Shown piece by piece: positions 23,923 through 35,573 of a DNA stretch of 64,000 nt. The stretch is from contig CAJQUW010011629.1 of assembly GCA_907163375.1 (NCBI GenBank), positions 93,554 to 157,553 on the forward strand, written 5' to 3'. Source of the stretch: Prostheceraeus crozeri. Taxonomy: Eukaryota; Platyhelminthes; Polycladida; Euryleptidae. The notes beneath the pieces are model-generated. The model was not told the DNA's origin and did not search any database. It saw nothing but the letters and a program-made list of their open reading frames with translations. The translations under genes were made by a program, and so were the position numbers. How positions within the stretch are numbered: the stretch's first letter is position 1; each line of letters begins with the position of its first letter.

Positions 23923-25623
23923 ATAAAACAATAAAAAACAATTGAGTCGATAAAACAATAAAAACGTGGTTCATCCACTAATTACACTAACTAATGTACA
24001 TATAATTACAATACTATATTCTAATCGATATTTCTGTAAATGACAACTTGCTAATTAAACTGCATCCTCAAAATATTGTTATTCCATTTCAGATGATGTA
24101 ACCGCAATGGAAAAATCAATGCAAATTGAATCAAGCAACAAACAAGAAAAGCATCACATGAAGATGTTTCATAACTTTTTGGAAAAGTATCCTGCTTTAA
24201 GCATTGATTTTAAACAGTGTACTGAGAGTGAATTTAGCAAAAGTATTACGTTTGTTTTATGGATCTTTGAAGAAAAATGATGATAATAATTATGCCCCCG
24301 CCAGCCTCATATGTATTAGAGCGAGCATCTTTCGGTATTTTATGAGGTCGAGAAAGATAAACATAATTACTGACGATAGATTTTACGATGCGAATAAAAC
24401 ATTGAAATGCTTGGCCCGTAAATTCATCGCATGCGGAGGTCAAGTTAAGCATTTTCAAGCCATCGAATCTGAAGACCTCAGTAAATTATCGGTTTATTTT
24501 GATCGCAGTAATCCGACAGTTCTATTACACGAGACGTATTATAACATCATTTACTATTTCGGGACTAGAGGGAGAGAATGGTTCCGTAATTTGAGGGAGG
24601 ATCGTTTCATATTTGATAAGGACTCTGAGGGATTCGATATCGTTAGTTTTAACGAAGGAAAAATTAAAAACGTAGGTAATGTTCTCACACGGAAAGGGAT
24701 GGAGAATGTGAAGGAAGCGTTGATGGTATCAAGTGAAAACAAGGCTGAATGCCCTGTTACATGCCTGAAATTATTTTTAGAAAAGCGCCGTGAATCAATT
24801 GTTGATGGTGATTCATTATCCACCCCTTTTTTCCTTAAAACCAGAAAAAAAATTTCGAGAAATTCTCGGTATTGCGAGAAGCAGCCCATAGGTGTAAATA
24901 CTCTCGGAAAACTTATGACTATTATTTCAAATGAGGCTCAGTTAGGAAAGTCTTACACAGCTCACAGTATCCGACCGACAGTTATCTCCGAACTATCCCA
25001 AGCCGGTTATAAATTGACGGATATTTGCAAAATAACTGGTCATAAGCAGACGAAGACTGTAGAGAGATATCTGCAATATGGATGTCGACGAAAGTCAGAA
25101 ATGAAGAGAATGAGCCAAAGTTTGAAAAGAAGTTTGCATCAAGAGAAATCGGAAGAAGAAGATAAAGAGGAAGAGAAACAAGTCAGTGTGATGGTCAAAA
25201 GAGCAAAAGATGTGCAAAGTTCACAAGACGTGATCATATGTGAATCGGAAGAAATCGTGCAAAAGACTGTTGAAAGAATGCCGACTGCCGTTCTTGAAAA
25301 GAATGGTGCCAGGCTAATGTTTTTTCTTTAGACATTTCTGTGTTTTTTGCACAGATGGTGTAATTTGATGTCATCATGTTTTTTATGGCATTTTTGAAAA
25401 ATAAAAAAAGCGTTCTGACAATGATTGTCTGCACGCCTTTTGGCATTGTCAGAACTATGACTTTTGCATTTCTATTGAACAATGACTATCAGCCTCGTCC
25501 TTACATAGTCATTGTCTACTTATATTTCTATATCTATGGTATGATAATATCGAATAATGGCAGTCTGTACATTGTTGCTGAGTAAATAGGGCTGCCAGCA
25601 GATATTTCACACGTCATTTTTCT
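23923..25623 (+). mobile_element. Crypton-type tyrosine-recombinase element in copy 2
   Basis: This 1.7-kb segment replaces seven bases (GACAGCA, 16254-16260) of copy 1. It has no inverted ends or clear target duplication, as expected of Cryptons. The left edge carries two direct copies of TCGATAAAACAATAAAAA separated by ten bases (from 23920). The only coding content is a tyrosine recombinase. The left and right limits are set by comparison with copy 1 and could be off by a few bases of shared sequence. Confidence 0.8.
24093..25331 (+). pseudogene. Crypton tyrosine recombinase (one frameshift)
   Basis: Site-specific recombinase of the Crypton/DUF3504 type. A splice acceptor (ATTCCATTTCAG) precedes 24093; the N-terminal frame (EKHHMKMFHNFLEKYPALSI) shifts by one base near 24230 (run of T in GAATTTAGC) into the main frame, VNLAKVLRLFYGSLKKNDD. 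The core-binding part is NYAPASLICIRASIFRYF. Catalytic residues visible are R in FGTRGREWFRNL, the H-x-x-R box in YTAHSIRPTVISEL, H in KITGHKQTKTVE and the Tyr nucleophile in ERYLQYG. A highly charged Glu/Lys tail follows. Total about 410 codons. All catalytic positions are kept, so decay is slight. Upstream exons, if any, were not found. Confidence 0.85.
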
Positions 25624-25934
25624 ATGATGAAAGTCGTTCATATATCTTCAAATCCAAATTAGACATCCTTAACTGCATAATTAAGGCCGTCTAATTTGCT
25701 ATGTAATGCCAATGAGGTAGGAACATTTCACCGCCCATCTTCGCATTCCCAGTGAAAATGACATTGAGATGATTCCTGTGGTTAACAATTTGGACTCGTA
25801 GATATCTCAAGCTTTACATACTTCAATGTTCTGAGCTGTATGGGCTATATAGAAAATTATCATAGATTTGAGTCTTTTGCAGATCAAAATCTAGGATTTT
25901 TGATGTCATAGATTTTAGGTTCAGTAACAGTGCA

Positions 25935-26015
25935 TATATTACCTTTCAAATGATTAGCCTAAATCGTCTGGCGCTACGCGCCGACGATTTAGGCTGTCAT
26001 TTGAAAGATAATATA
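25935..26015. repeat. hairpin at the Tc1 left edge, copy 2
   Basis: Copy of the 16571-16651 hairpin; arms and GGCGC stem are conserved. Confidence 0.9.
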
Positions 26016-27414
26016 CTCAGTGACAAAAAGAATGAAACAAGTCCTGATATGAATACTTATGACTTAAACTTGGTTGTACTGTACGTTTGTTTGTTGTTTG
26101 TAAAAGGAGAACTCGAATGCTTTACTCAAAAACATTTAATTTGATAATCATGATTTTATCAACTTAAGTTTATCAACTTGAGTTAGAAACGGGTGTGACC
26201 ACCGCGAGCATCCAAACAGGCATCGATGCGTGAGGGCATGGATGAGCACAGTCGCTGGATGAATGCCAGGTCTAAGAGGTTCCCCTGCTCGATCAGTCTG
26301 TCGGCCAACATCTTCAAAGACACTGGTGGGTGGTTGTACCTCTCCCTCACTCTGCGACCAAGCTCATCCCAGCAGTGCTCGATGGGGGAGAGGTCGGGAG
26401 AACGTGAGGGCCATTCCAAGGTTGGGATTCCACTGCTTGCTATCCTGTTAGAGACCACTGAAGCGCGATGTGGCCTTGCGTTGTCATCCTGAAAAATCAA
26501 TTGATTCGATGTCACTGCTGGAACCACGACCGGTGTCACGATCTCGTCGGCATATCGCTGTCCTGTCAATGTTCCTTTCACTACGATTGCTGGTGTTTTT
26601 CCATTGTGTCAGATACTGGCCCAAACCATGACACTACCGCCGCCGTACCGGTCGTGTTCTTTGACGCAACATGAAGCAAATCGTTCACTTGGCAAGCGAT
26701 GAACACGGATCCGACCAGTAAACCTCGATTCATCAGTCCAGAGCACACGTTCCCACTGACTGTCACTCCACGACTGATGACTTTGACACCACGTCACTCG
26801 TCTCCTTCGATGTTCCAGGCTCAGCGGAATTCTCACAGCGGGTCGTCGAGACTGTATGCCAGCTTCTCGCAATCTTCGATATGCAGTTCGAACGCTACAG
26901 GCAACGTTCCCAGCAACCTTCCAGTACACAATTAGCTTCGGGACGGACACAAATCTGTTTCTTTTAGCAGCTAAAACTAAGCGTGCATCTGTCCGCTTGG
27001 ACGATACCCCTGGTCTTCCTGATCCGTTCTTCTTTTCCACATTTCCTTCTGCTTTCCAACGACACCACCACCACCTCCATATAACGACCCTTGAAATTTT
27101 CAATTCTTTCGCAACAGTTGTAGAACTTTGCCCACAACGCATCATCCCAATTGCCATTCCTCTGGTAAAGTTATCGTGCGCCATTTCATAAGTCAAATCT
27201 GGTCAGCAGTAGGTGGTGATTCTGTTCAACTTCTAGCTCTTACTGTGATCAATATCAAATTTTGAAATTTGATGGTCCTATATCATTTCCCTTATCATAT
27301 GGAGTTCAATGGTGATACATAGAAAGCGAGATATCATCTCAAACCATAGAAAAAATGAAACAAACTTCCATTCAAGTCAATGATAGTTGGTTTCATTATT
27401 TATGTCAGTGAGTA
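26014..27414 (-). mobile_element. Tc1 element, copy 2 (1401 bp)
   Basis: Duplicate of 16650-18051, with TA at 26012-26013 and 27415-27416 and the same inverted ends. Confidence 0.92.
26183..27196 (-). pseudogene. Tc1-family transposase, copy 2, same in-frame stop
   Basis: Same 337-residue product as 16819-17832 with only a few changes. The residue before the second catalytic Asp is Asp (QDDNARPH), the commoner family form, where copy 1 has Gly. The TGA at 26609-26611 is shared with copy 1. Confidence 0.92.
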
Positions 27415-28607
27415 TATATCTTCATTGCTGTCCTCTCAATCATGCTCGCAGTTATACATTGTACCATGGCTAAATTGCGCACAATATCAAAGTTGATATC
27501 ATTGGCCGGAACAATGATGGTGCAAATCTCAGACTCACTTATACAGTTTAAACAACCGGGCTGAGATGGAAGACTACAGAGATTTCTTGTTTATCACTTG
27601 GCCTATTCTAGATTTTCTAATTATCGTCATGGGAAGGGACGAGCAAGCGTAAGCGTTGTAACTCAAGTGAATACGAAGTCACCTTGTACGCATGAATTAC
27701 TCACTCGTGTTACAGATAAATAGCTAGCATCATTCTATAGTAAATTGAAATCAATTAGTCTGACGAATGCAAAGATAGAAAGAATACCAATACAAATGAA
27801 AAGAATGAATATAGGAATTATAGCTATTTGTCGAGGGCATAAATTGGAGGATATCTGAGGGCGCGCACCGTCTCTAATTGAAAGAAGCTCTCATCCGCTT
27901 TGCATAAAACTTTGTATTTGGGTAGAAAATACACTCGAATACGTGTATCTGAAGTTTTGTGACAATAGATTCAATTTTGCGGGTTCTAGTCATATTTGGA
28001 AACGTGTGGGGGGAGATAACACATGAGTATAAATTGATCTCCTTGATCCTCAAGACTCTTTCTGGTTATTTATCTCCTTGTGTCGGAGAATCAATGCTGT
28101 TGGTGTCTTTTATTGACTTTATGATTGTCATTCTACTTAGATATTCAATAAACTACGACAGACCCTTGTTGTTAACCCTCATACGGCGCACGTGTAGCAT
28201 TTGTTACACTTTTATCTTTGTCTTGTCATTATTTTTCTTACAGTGCTTCCTTGCTGTTATGCATCGGTGACATCTTATAAATGTTCATTGGCTATCATTT
28301 TGCACCGTTATTAGTAATTTAGATGGTGGCGTACTATATTTAAATACACAGATTTAATCACCACTTTATTTGGCTCACCATGTAACGTTTGTTACATTGT
28401 TGTTCAATGACTTTTGTATAAGATCAGCAATCTTGATTCAATCTAATTATCTAGTTTGACTGACGCAGCAATCTTTAGGAATAAATTTCAACAACGTTCC
28501 TCAAATCATCCAATGAGTAGATCGACAACTCATGGACCAAACAGAGAAGTTCTGTTGTTCGGTTCTCAAGTGTTCGCATTTCATTTCATTCATTCAGCAC
28601 GCAAGTT

Positions 28608-30347
28608 ATGTCAGGTCGTCGAGTCGCCGCGCAGAGAGCAACTGCTGCTTTGTTTGAGAATGAGACGAGTGATGATGAAGCATCGGACAGCGCCTCTGAG
28701 ACTGAGGATAATGTTTTAGACGAATTGTACAGTGAAGTCGATTCAACAGACGAACACAGGGTAGATGAAGTTGACCATACACCAAACACATCAGCTGGCC
28801 TTCCTAGCCATGTGTCCGATTTTCAATGCAGAAATTCAGATATTTCCTGGTCATCAACTCCTCCGTCATCATCTCAAACTCGGTCCCACAATATCTTTCG
28901 TGATATCTTCGGTCCAACGGCAAGCGTTCGACGTTCCGCTGGTACTAAGCGACTTATGTTGGAACAGTTTATAACTTTAGAAATGCAAAATCTGATTATT
29001 GTTCACACAAATGATTATGTACGAAGTTTGATCCAGCAACAAGGAGAAGACAGTTGGTTAGCCAAGCGTTGGGATCCTCTTGACAATACAGAATTGATGG
29101 CATTCATTGGAGTTCTATTGCTGATCGGAATCTATCGATCTTCACATGAAAATTATGAACAACTATGGAGTGAAAGACATGGTTGCTCTCGTCTGCGTGC
29201 TACCATGAGTCTATACCGGTTCAAGCTTCTGCTGAGAATGATTCGATTTGATGATAAAAGAACAAGGTGAGATCTAAGTACGAGTATTTGATATATGTCT
29301 GCGTTATTCATGTACATCTTCTCTTGCAGGTTAGAAAGACGTAGTCGTGATAAGCTGGCAGCTTTTCGGGAATTCATGAACTCATTTGCCAGTCGCTGCC
29401 GTGCGTGCTATGTCCCAAATGCTTACGTGACTTTTGACGAGCAACTTATCCGATTCCGCGGAAAGTGTCCGTTTCGAGTATATATGCCGAAAAAGCCAGG
29501 TCGATACGGAATCAAAGTATGGTTATTGAATGATAGCAGCAATGCTTACACGTACAATTTGCAAATATATTTGGGCAAGGAAGGTCATCTGCCAGAAGTT
29601 GGTTTAGCCAAACGAGTAGTTCTTGATTTATGTCGCCCTTTGTTTGGATCGGGTCGGAATGTAACTGTAGATAATTTTTTTACTTCGGTCCCCCTAGCAA
29701 AAGAGCTTCTGCAAAATGAACTGTCCTTACTGGGAACTCTCCGAATGAACAAGGCAGAAATTCCTGATGCAATGAAGATAACACGCGGAAGAGACATGTA
29801 TTCGTCAATGTTTGGATTTCACGGACTCCTTACGCTTTGTTCTTATATGACCAAAAGGAAAAAGCTGGTAACTTTACTTTCAACAATACACCATGAAGTG
29901 GCTGTGTCTGAGGACGAAAGTCATAGTCGAAAACCTGTCATGGTACTGGACTACAACTCAACGAAAGGTGCGTTAGATTCCTGCGACGAGCGTGTACAAA
30001 CATATTCATGTAATCGAAAAATCAATCGCTGGCCTATGAAACTATTTTTCAATTGCGTGGATCTTGCAACCTTGAATTCTTGTATTCTTTGGCGGATCAT
30101 GCATCCTGAAGACTATTCAGGGAAATTACAAGCTCGTCGACTTTTTATCAGTGACCTCTGTGAAGAATTGATAATACCTTTGATCGAAATACGATCGATC
30201 AATCCGTACATGCAAACTCCGGTGAGAAAGGCTATTATTTCCACTGGGCTTATTCAGGAGGGATCTTCATCGACTTCAGCAGCAGTTGCACAACAAGATG
30301 GTAAACCTCGTCGTTGCAGTATGGAAAACACGCCGACTAGTACGTAA
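28608..30347 (+). CDS. piggyBac transposase, two exons (join 28608-29266, 29330-30347)
   Basis: Exon 1 starts at ATG 28608 (MSGRRVAAQRATAALFENE) with an acidic Ser/Asp/Glu-rich N-terminus. It ends at AACAAG|GTGAGA; a 63-bp intron (29267-29329) ends CTTCTCTTGCAG. The joined frame is 558 codons. The catalytic core holds three Asp: YVTFDEQLIRFRGK, NVTVDNFFTS and KGALDSCDE, plus the NRWPMKLFFNCVD segment. The cysteine-rich tail (RKVCDTCRCPVCPDHASF) follows in another frame after the stop at 30345-30347. A single extra base in the A run near 30328 would explain this, so the C-terminal domain is lost from this reading. Otherwise the gene is whole and looks young. Confidence 0.92.
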
Positions 30348-30736
30348 AGTTTGTGATACTTGTCGCTGCCCTGTGTGTCCTGATCATGCGTCCTTCGTCT
30401 ATCATGTAAAAATGAATGACACTGACATTTTATACATAAGATTGAGAAAAATATTGTAATAGATTGATATTAGATACGTATACATATATCAAATAAGAAC
30501 TTCAAAGCAATTTTCTTATCTCTATCTTTCGGGAATAATCTAGGCCTACATTTGATACAATTGAGATGACTATTTCAAGTTCCTAATTCTATGGGCTTCG
30601 GGGGTTATAACAAAGTGTTGGGATGTATAAAAACAGATAATCATTCAATGTAAGTGTTAAGCACCTAATATATAGACTTATTGGCGGATAGCCTTTGTGG
30701 ACTCGAAATAAGTATATAGTGTAACAAATGTTACAT

Positions 30737-30804
30737 GTGCGCCGTTGGTGTAGGGAAAAACAGTGCGCCGTTGGTGTAGGGAAAAACAGTGCGCCGTATG
30801 AGGG
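30737..30804 (+). repeat. 26-bp direct repeats at piggyBac 2 right end
   Basis: Two full units of GTGCGCCGTTGGTGTAGGG plus AAAAACA, then a third partial unit that becomes the terminal inverted repeat. Confidence 0.85.
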
Positions 30805-31363
30805 TTAAAACCGCTATTATACTTTATGCCAGTCTACGAGTATCAGGTTTCCTAGGTTCTTTAACTCATTACTTCTAAACAACTAGTCAAATGAGGTGGA
30901 CAAGTGGAGGTAAATCTTCCTTCGTGGTGATTCGATTTGCATGCGCTAAGCCGCCAAGGCAGTCATTCAAGTCACAAGAGGTGAACGAGTGGAGGTAAAA
31001 CGCTCGATACAAATGCATGTAGTTGTAGACTCAAGTGAAGAAATGCTCGTAGTATTTTGAATATGTAGTCATAATAATAGTGTATGTAGGATTAGCTCAA
31101 TTATAGTCGCTGTAGAAGAGTGTCATTGCAGCTATATTGTTTACCGCCATCATTCACTTTCGCATTTTTATTCATCAGTTTCATGTTCCTTTATAGCATC
31201 CATTTTTTATGGTGACCATTGTCCTTTTTTATTTCCACTTCTAGTACCTGTTGTCTGCGTGCAGCATATTGGGGTCTTGTGGCAGGCGTATTGTTTGGAA
31301 TCAGTGTTAAAAGTAGGAATGAGTATCATTACTGTAACAGCAGTCTTAATCAAGATTTCCATT

Positions 31364-31824
31364 TTAACCAGTTATTTGGCCAAAACTGATCAATATTAAT
31401 TCGTTCCCACGAGAAACTCCCTTAACCTCAAATGCATGAAATGTTCTACTGACGTTACTGCATGAAATGGGTCCCTGACTTGCTTTAAGTTGTCTACATA
31501 TCACACATCTTCTGCAAGAACCACATGTCAACATAGAAAAGCTACTGGCATCTTGATTGGTTGTATGAAGCATTTCGGCTTTTGAAGAATGCTTTGTGCT
31601 TTTGACTTTTGACTTATGCAAGCAGTCTTGTTACACCGAATGCATAACACGAAAAGATATTCTATGTCAGAAATACAGTGATAGCATCTATTCATTTTTG
31701 ATTTGGGGACGAGTGATTGATAATGTTCGGCATTTACGGAGGGTAGATTGATGCCACATGCTAAAAATGCATCTTGCACATGACAAGATGAACCAATATT
31801 GGAGACAGCTCTCCTTTTTATCAA
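31364..31824 (-). pseudogene. cysteine-rich relic, copy 2
   Basis: Duplicate of 19367-19782 with a few substitutions and one indel in a T run. Same two cysteine clusters in overlapping frames. Confidence 0.3.
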
Positions 31825-31900
31825 TGCTCAGCCAACTGCAAGCCAAGTTGTTCTAAGAGCAGTCTAAGTGACCATAGCGTTGGCATTGCCATAAATTTAT

Positions 31901-31991
31901 CACTGTAAGAGTTGATGTAGGATTCAAACTATGTCATGTGGGCAAAGAATGGTCACTTGCATGCAATGGGTGCACGGGGACCCCGTACCGG
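31901..31991. other. 91-bp segment present only in copy 2
   Basis: Lies between ATAAATTTAT and TGCTTTGG, which are joined directly in copy 1 (near 19914). Contains GCACGGGGACCCCGTACCGG, a small palindrome. It could be an insertion here or a deletion in copy 1; no target duplication is evident. Confidence 0.7.
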
Positions 31992-32828
31992 TGCTTTGGT
32001 GTCATTGAATTGGTGTGGTATCTTTCAGTTGTAGGATAACGGAATGTAAGCACTTTATTGAAGTTAATCACCTATTGTTTGGGAATACATGAAGCAACAT
32101 CTACAGGTAATTCACAGAACCAATATAACAACAAAGTAAGGAACGCTGGGGTCACCGAGGATTGTATGCATTTAAGAACTGGTCAATCCAATGGTTACAA
32201 CATCTTGGCATCTGCAAACTTACGGATTGGAGAACGCCATCACCCATCAGTCCCCATCAGAACTGCTTCAATCAAATATTCAAATTAGTACGAATTATAT
32301 TCCATAGTGCTATATTCCATATAAATGATTGCTGGTATGATATTCATCATCGTTAGAGAATTCTGAAGAATATAGAAATTATTATTGTTCTCATTATTAA
32401 TTTCAAATACACTTTATGATTTCTTGATGAATAATTCCCTTCCCAAAATATCATGTCTCTTTGCGAGATTGCGACATTTCGTTTGTACGATGAACATTGA
32501 TAAAGGAACTGCTCAAACTTCAAAGACTTGAACAACTATAGCACGAAATTTCTTGGCAGCCGTAGACGCTGGATTTTTTTCTGCAATTATTGAGAAATTG
32601 AAGTAATACACTCAATTAATTGATTTAATTAATATCTGTGAACATTCTGCAATATATGCCCAGACAGCTGACTTTTTGTATTTTCTTGTGAAAAAATAAA
32701 AAAAAATAATTATAGAAATAATATAAAATTATTAAATAATCATAAAAATAGATAAATATCTCCTATGTGCACATTCTATAAGCTTGTAAAGCCCTCCTAG
32801 AAATCATACTGTGCAGCCTTTATCATGA

Positions 32829-33955
32829 CTTTTACTCGAAACTCTCTCGTGATAATGTGCGGCAATTCATCACACGGTATTCACAATTCCTTCGCTTCCG
32901 ACTCTCAGGCGTCATCTCTCAATAATGATGTAGATATGCTTAACGACTGCTAGCTATAATTGCAACCAAAAGTTAAAGTTTTTGCTCTATAACTAGCATC
33001 AACATACTAGAAGTGTGATAGTGTCTGCTAGGTGCTCTCAAGCGCTCTCGGAGGTGCTATCAGCTTCTAATGTAGCTTGTACTTCCATCAGAAAAGGAAG
33101 AGAATAGTCAAACACGAGACGGGGGAAGTACCACCACTGTTCTCAGCTCTCAAGTGTGACGTAACACTCGCATCTAGCATGAAGTTTTTACAAGACGCAC
33201 AATTACATTGCTCTCTGAAACTCTAAGGTTTGTATCACTCTTGAGAGTTTAGATAAAATGAGAGGTTTCATTGACGTTTGAATTAATTACGGGAACCTCT
33301 TGATTGGCCAAAAAGTCAACTCTCTGCTCTTAAGTGTGATATCACCTTAACACTTAGGGCGAGGACATCAGTTTCGCCCTCGTGAAGGTCTCGATCCGTC
33401 CTTCTTCAATTGGCAACTGAATTGTTAAAGGAGAGCACAAAGACGCAGGGATGTTCAGATTGGCAAACCCAATTGCACTGCAATCCACTGTCGTGCCATT
33501 GCTTTCAAAACCGAAAATCAGGATGATCAATGTGTTATGGCAGGTAAAGCTACAAGAAGTGAAAACCTCAGACAACCAGGGCGACCGCACAGAGACAGTG
33601 TTAGATAGTGAGTTGTTAGTGTCAAGCAAATTTCAATGGGTGAATAGTGTTGTTATGCTAACAAATCTCTAACAGTGAGATTCACCTATTGAAATAACAT
33701 TGTCACTAACAACCCACTATGTAACACCGCATCTGTGAGGTCGCCTCTCTTGTGGCAAGTACACAGTGACGTTGTTTCAGCTAAATACAATACGTGCATA
33801 GAGAGCTTTCGCATCAACGATGCATGACATTCCATTGAACGCTGCTTCACTCATTATGTATGTTGAATGGCAAAACTATGTAAAAATTAGGTTTCATTTT
33901 CAGCTTGTTAAAATCCTAATGTCTTTTTCTATACGTGAAAATGTAATCTTGAATC
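32829..33955. other. 1127-bp segment present only in copy 2
   Basis: Copy 1 joins ATCATGA directly to ACCCTTAG (20741-20755); here 1127 bases intervene. No terminal inverted repeats, TTAA, TA or Helitron-style ends and no coding frame were recognised. The interior contains a long hairpin (33580-33744). Either an unclassified insertion or sequence lost from copy 1. Confidence 0.7.
33580..33744. repeat. long imperfect hairpin inside the copy-2-only segment
   Basis: Left arm 33580-33645 (GGCGACCGCACAGAG...) pairs with 33680-33744 (...CTGTGAGGTCGCC), about 66 bp at roughly 80% match, with a 34-base loop that itself holds TGTTATGCTAACA. Confidence 0.85.
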
Positions 33956-34126
33956 ACCCTTAGTCATCTTAGGGTAGAAAGTAAAAGTACATGACGCTTG
34001 AATTGAAGTACAAATTCGCTTTACTTTTTCACTTCTTAAGATGATTCAGCAGTGAATCGAAGCCAGTCCAAAACCCGTGGCTTTTCCTTTTCACATCTAT
34101 GAAAAGACTGCCTACATTGCTTCAAT

Positions 34127-34336
34127 TTATCTGTTTGGAAGCTCCCCATGTCAGATATTTGACACATTAGTGAAAAGCAAAATTAGCTAGTCTCGAGCGA
34201 GCGCTTTCGACCACCGTCGGCCACCATAATCATGCACAAGTGAATTTATTCATCATTATTACATCATCATTATGACTTAATTTTGCTTTTCACTAATGTG
34301 TCAAATATCTGACATGGGGAGCTTCCAAACAGATAA
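34127..34336. repeat. foldback MITE, copy 2
   Basis: Duplicate of 20919-21128. The loop has CGAGCGAGCGC where copy 1 has CGCGCGAGCGC. Confidence 0.92.
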
Positions 34337-34843
34337 TGAGACTAACTCCCCAATATTCTCATCATTGCTTCAATTTGTCAAACTTGAGTAAAAATAAATG
34401 GGGAAATGGTGAAATTCTTGGTGAACAGGATGAATATATTTACAAAAATAAACAACCTTCATTTCATGACCCTCAGTCAGAGATATTTCCACGTCGTTTT
34501 CACTGAATCACTGTTTGAGAAGAGAACAACTGATCAATAAGGCAACCAATGCAAGGCAAAATACTATTAGGTGCTCCTAATAATCAGGAAAGTACTTAAA
34601 AGTAAGTTTTGATTTCTCAATATACGCTAATGCATTCATTCATTCAAATGATGCAGGGTAACAGCACATGTTTTATTCATTCTGTGTTTTCAATGAAAGA
34701 TGAGATAGAAATTATAGAAACTTGGTGTATGTTTATGACAATGAATTTGATGCGAATGAATATTGATGTCAGTGGATAATTTTCTTATCTGTGCCGATGA
34801 GAAATTGACATTCTGGCGATGTATTGGAAATGGTGATGCATTC

Positions 34844-35474
34844 CAGCGATGAAACCGGGTCACTGGGTCAATTGGGTCACTGTTCAAATATTTTGACCCG
34901 GCTTCTTTATTCTTGCTTATTTAATTAATTTCCGATCTGTAAATTCACAGATGACCTGCGTTTCTACTGCTAGTGAGTTAAATTACCGATCCTGATCAGT
35001 ATTACATGTAAAATAACAGATATTTTGTAAATAAACAGATTCGGGTCTGTCAATAAACAAGCTGATTTTTGCAGTGTATTGTACCCGCAGTTATTTATTT
35101 CATCATACTTGTTACAGGATGACAGCGTCAAGCGTTAAGGTTCAACACACCAAGAACCCCATTGCAAGCCATGAAAACACAGCTTATAGGGCAATGGGGT
35201 CAGTACAATACACGTCGTTTTTTCTGGCTTCCGTAAATCCACTTGGGGCGAATTGTAGTCCCTGACAGGCAGCCATTACTCATTATTATTAAGATTGTTG
35301 TGCGATTAAGCTTATTAAGTTCAGCAAACTATACTACCTTCTTTCCCCCCCCCCATAGTCAACATGCACTCAAATAAATAGAAACAAAGATTTCGAGTGA
35401 CCGGTCGTGATCCTTTCGTGTAAACGGGTCAACGGGTCAACGGGTCACGAAACCGTGACCCGGTTCCATCTCTG
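34844..35474. mobile_element. hAT-like MITE with GGGTCA repeats, copy 2
   Basis: Duplicate of 21636-22255. Here the AACGGGTC word is repeated once more than in copy 1, showing repeat-number change since duplication. Confidence 0.6.
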
Positions 35475-35573
35475 AATTGCATTCTATCTCTTCGACACAC
35501 TATTTGGAATTCTCTGTACAAAGGATACATCGTTAAAAACATCGACAGTTTTATATGAAGTACTACCGTAATA

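Larger units (their letters stand above)
28176..30804 (+). mobile_element. piggyBac element 2 (2629 bp, TTAA target site)
   Basis: Ends CCCTCATACGGCGCAC and its exact complement GTGCGCCGTATGAGGG, with TTAA at 28172-28175 and 30805-30808. Copy 1 of the duplication has the empty site (single TTAA at 18808-18811). The right end holds three GTGCGCCGT words at 26-bp spacing (30737, 30763, 30789). Subterminal palindromes of the form GTAACA-n2-TGTTAC occur near both ends (for example 30721). Confidence 0.96.
22287..35505 (+). repeat. tandem duplication, copy 2 (13.2 kb, enlarged by insertions)
   Basis: Same unit as 14601-22286 with extra segments at 23923-25623 (Crypton-type), 28176-30804 plus TTAA (piggyBac 2), 31901-31991 and 32829-33955. 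After 35505 the sequence leaves the unit (GGAATTCTCTG). The presence/absence differences are clean and allow relative dating. Confidence 0.93.

Noticed and set aside
32829-33955. Helitron
   Set aside because: No TC start, no CTRR end with a preceding hairpin, and insertion is not between A and T.
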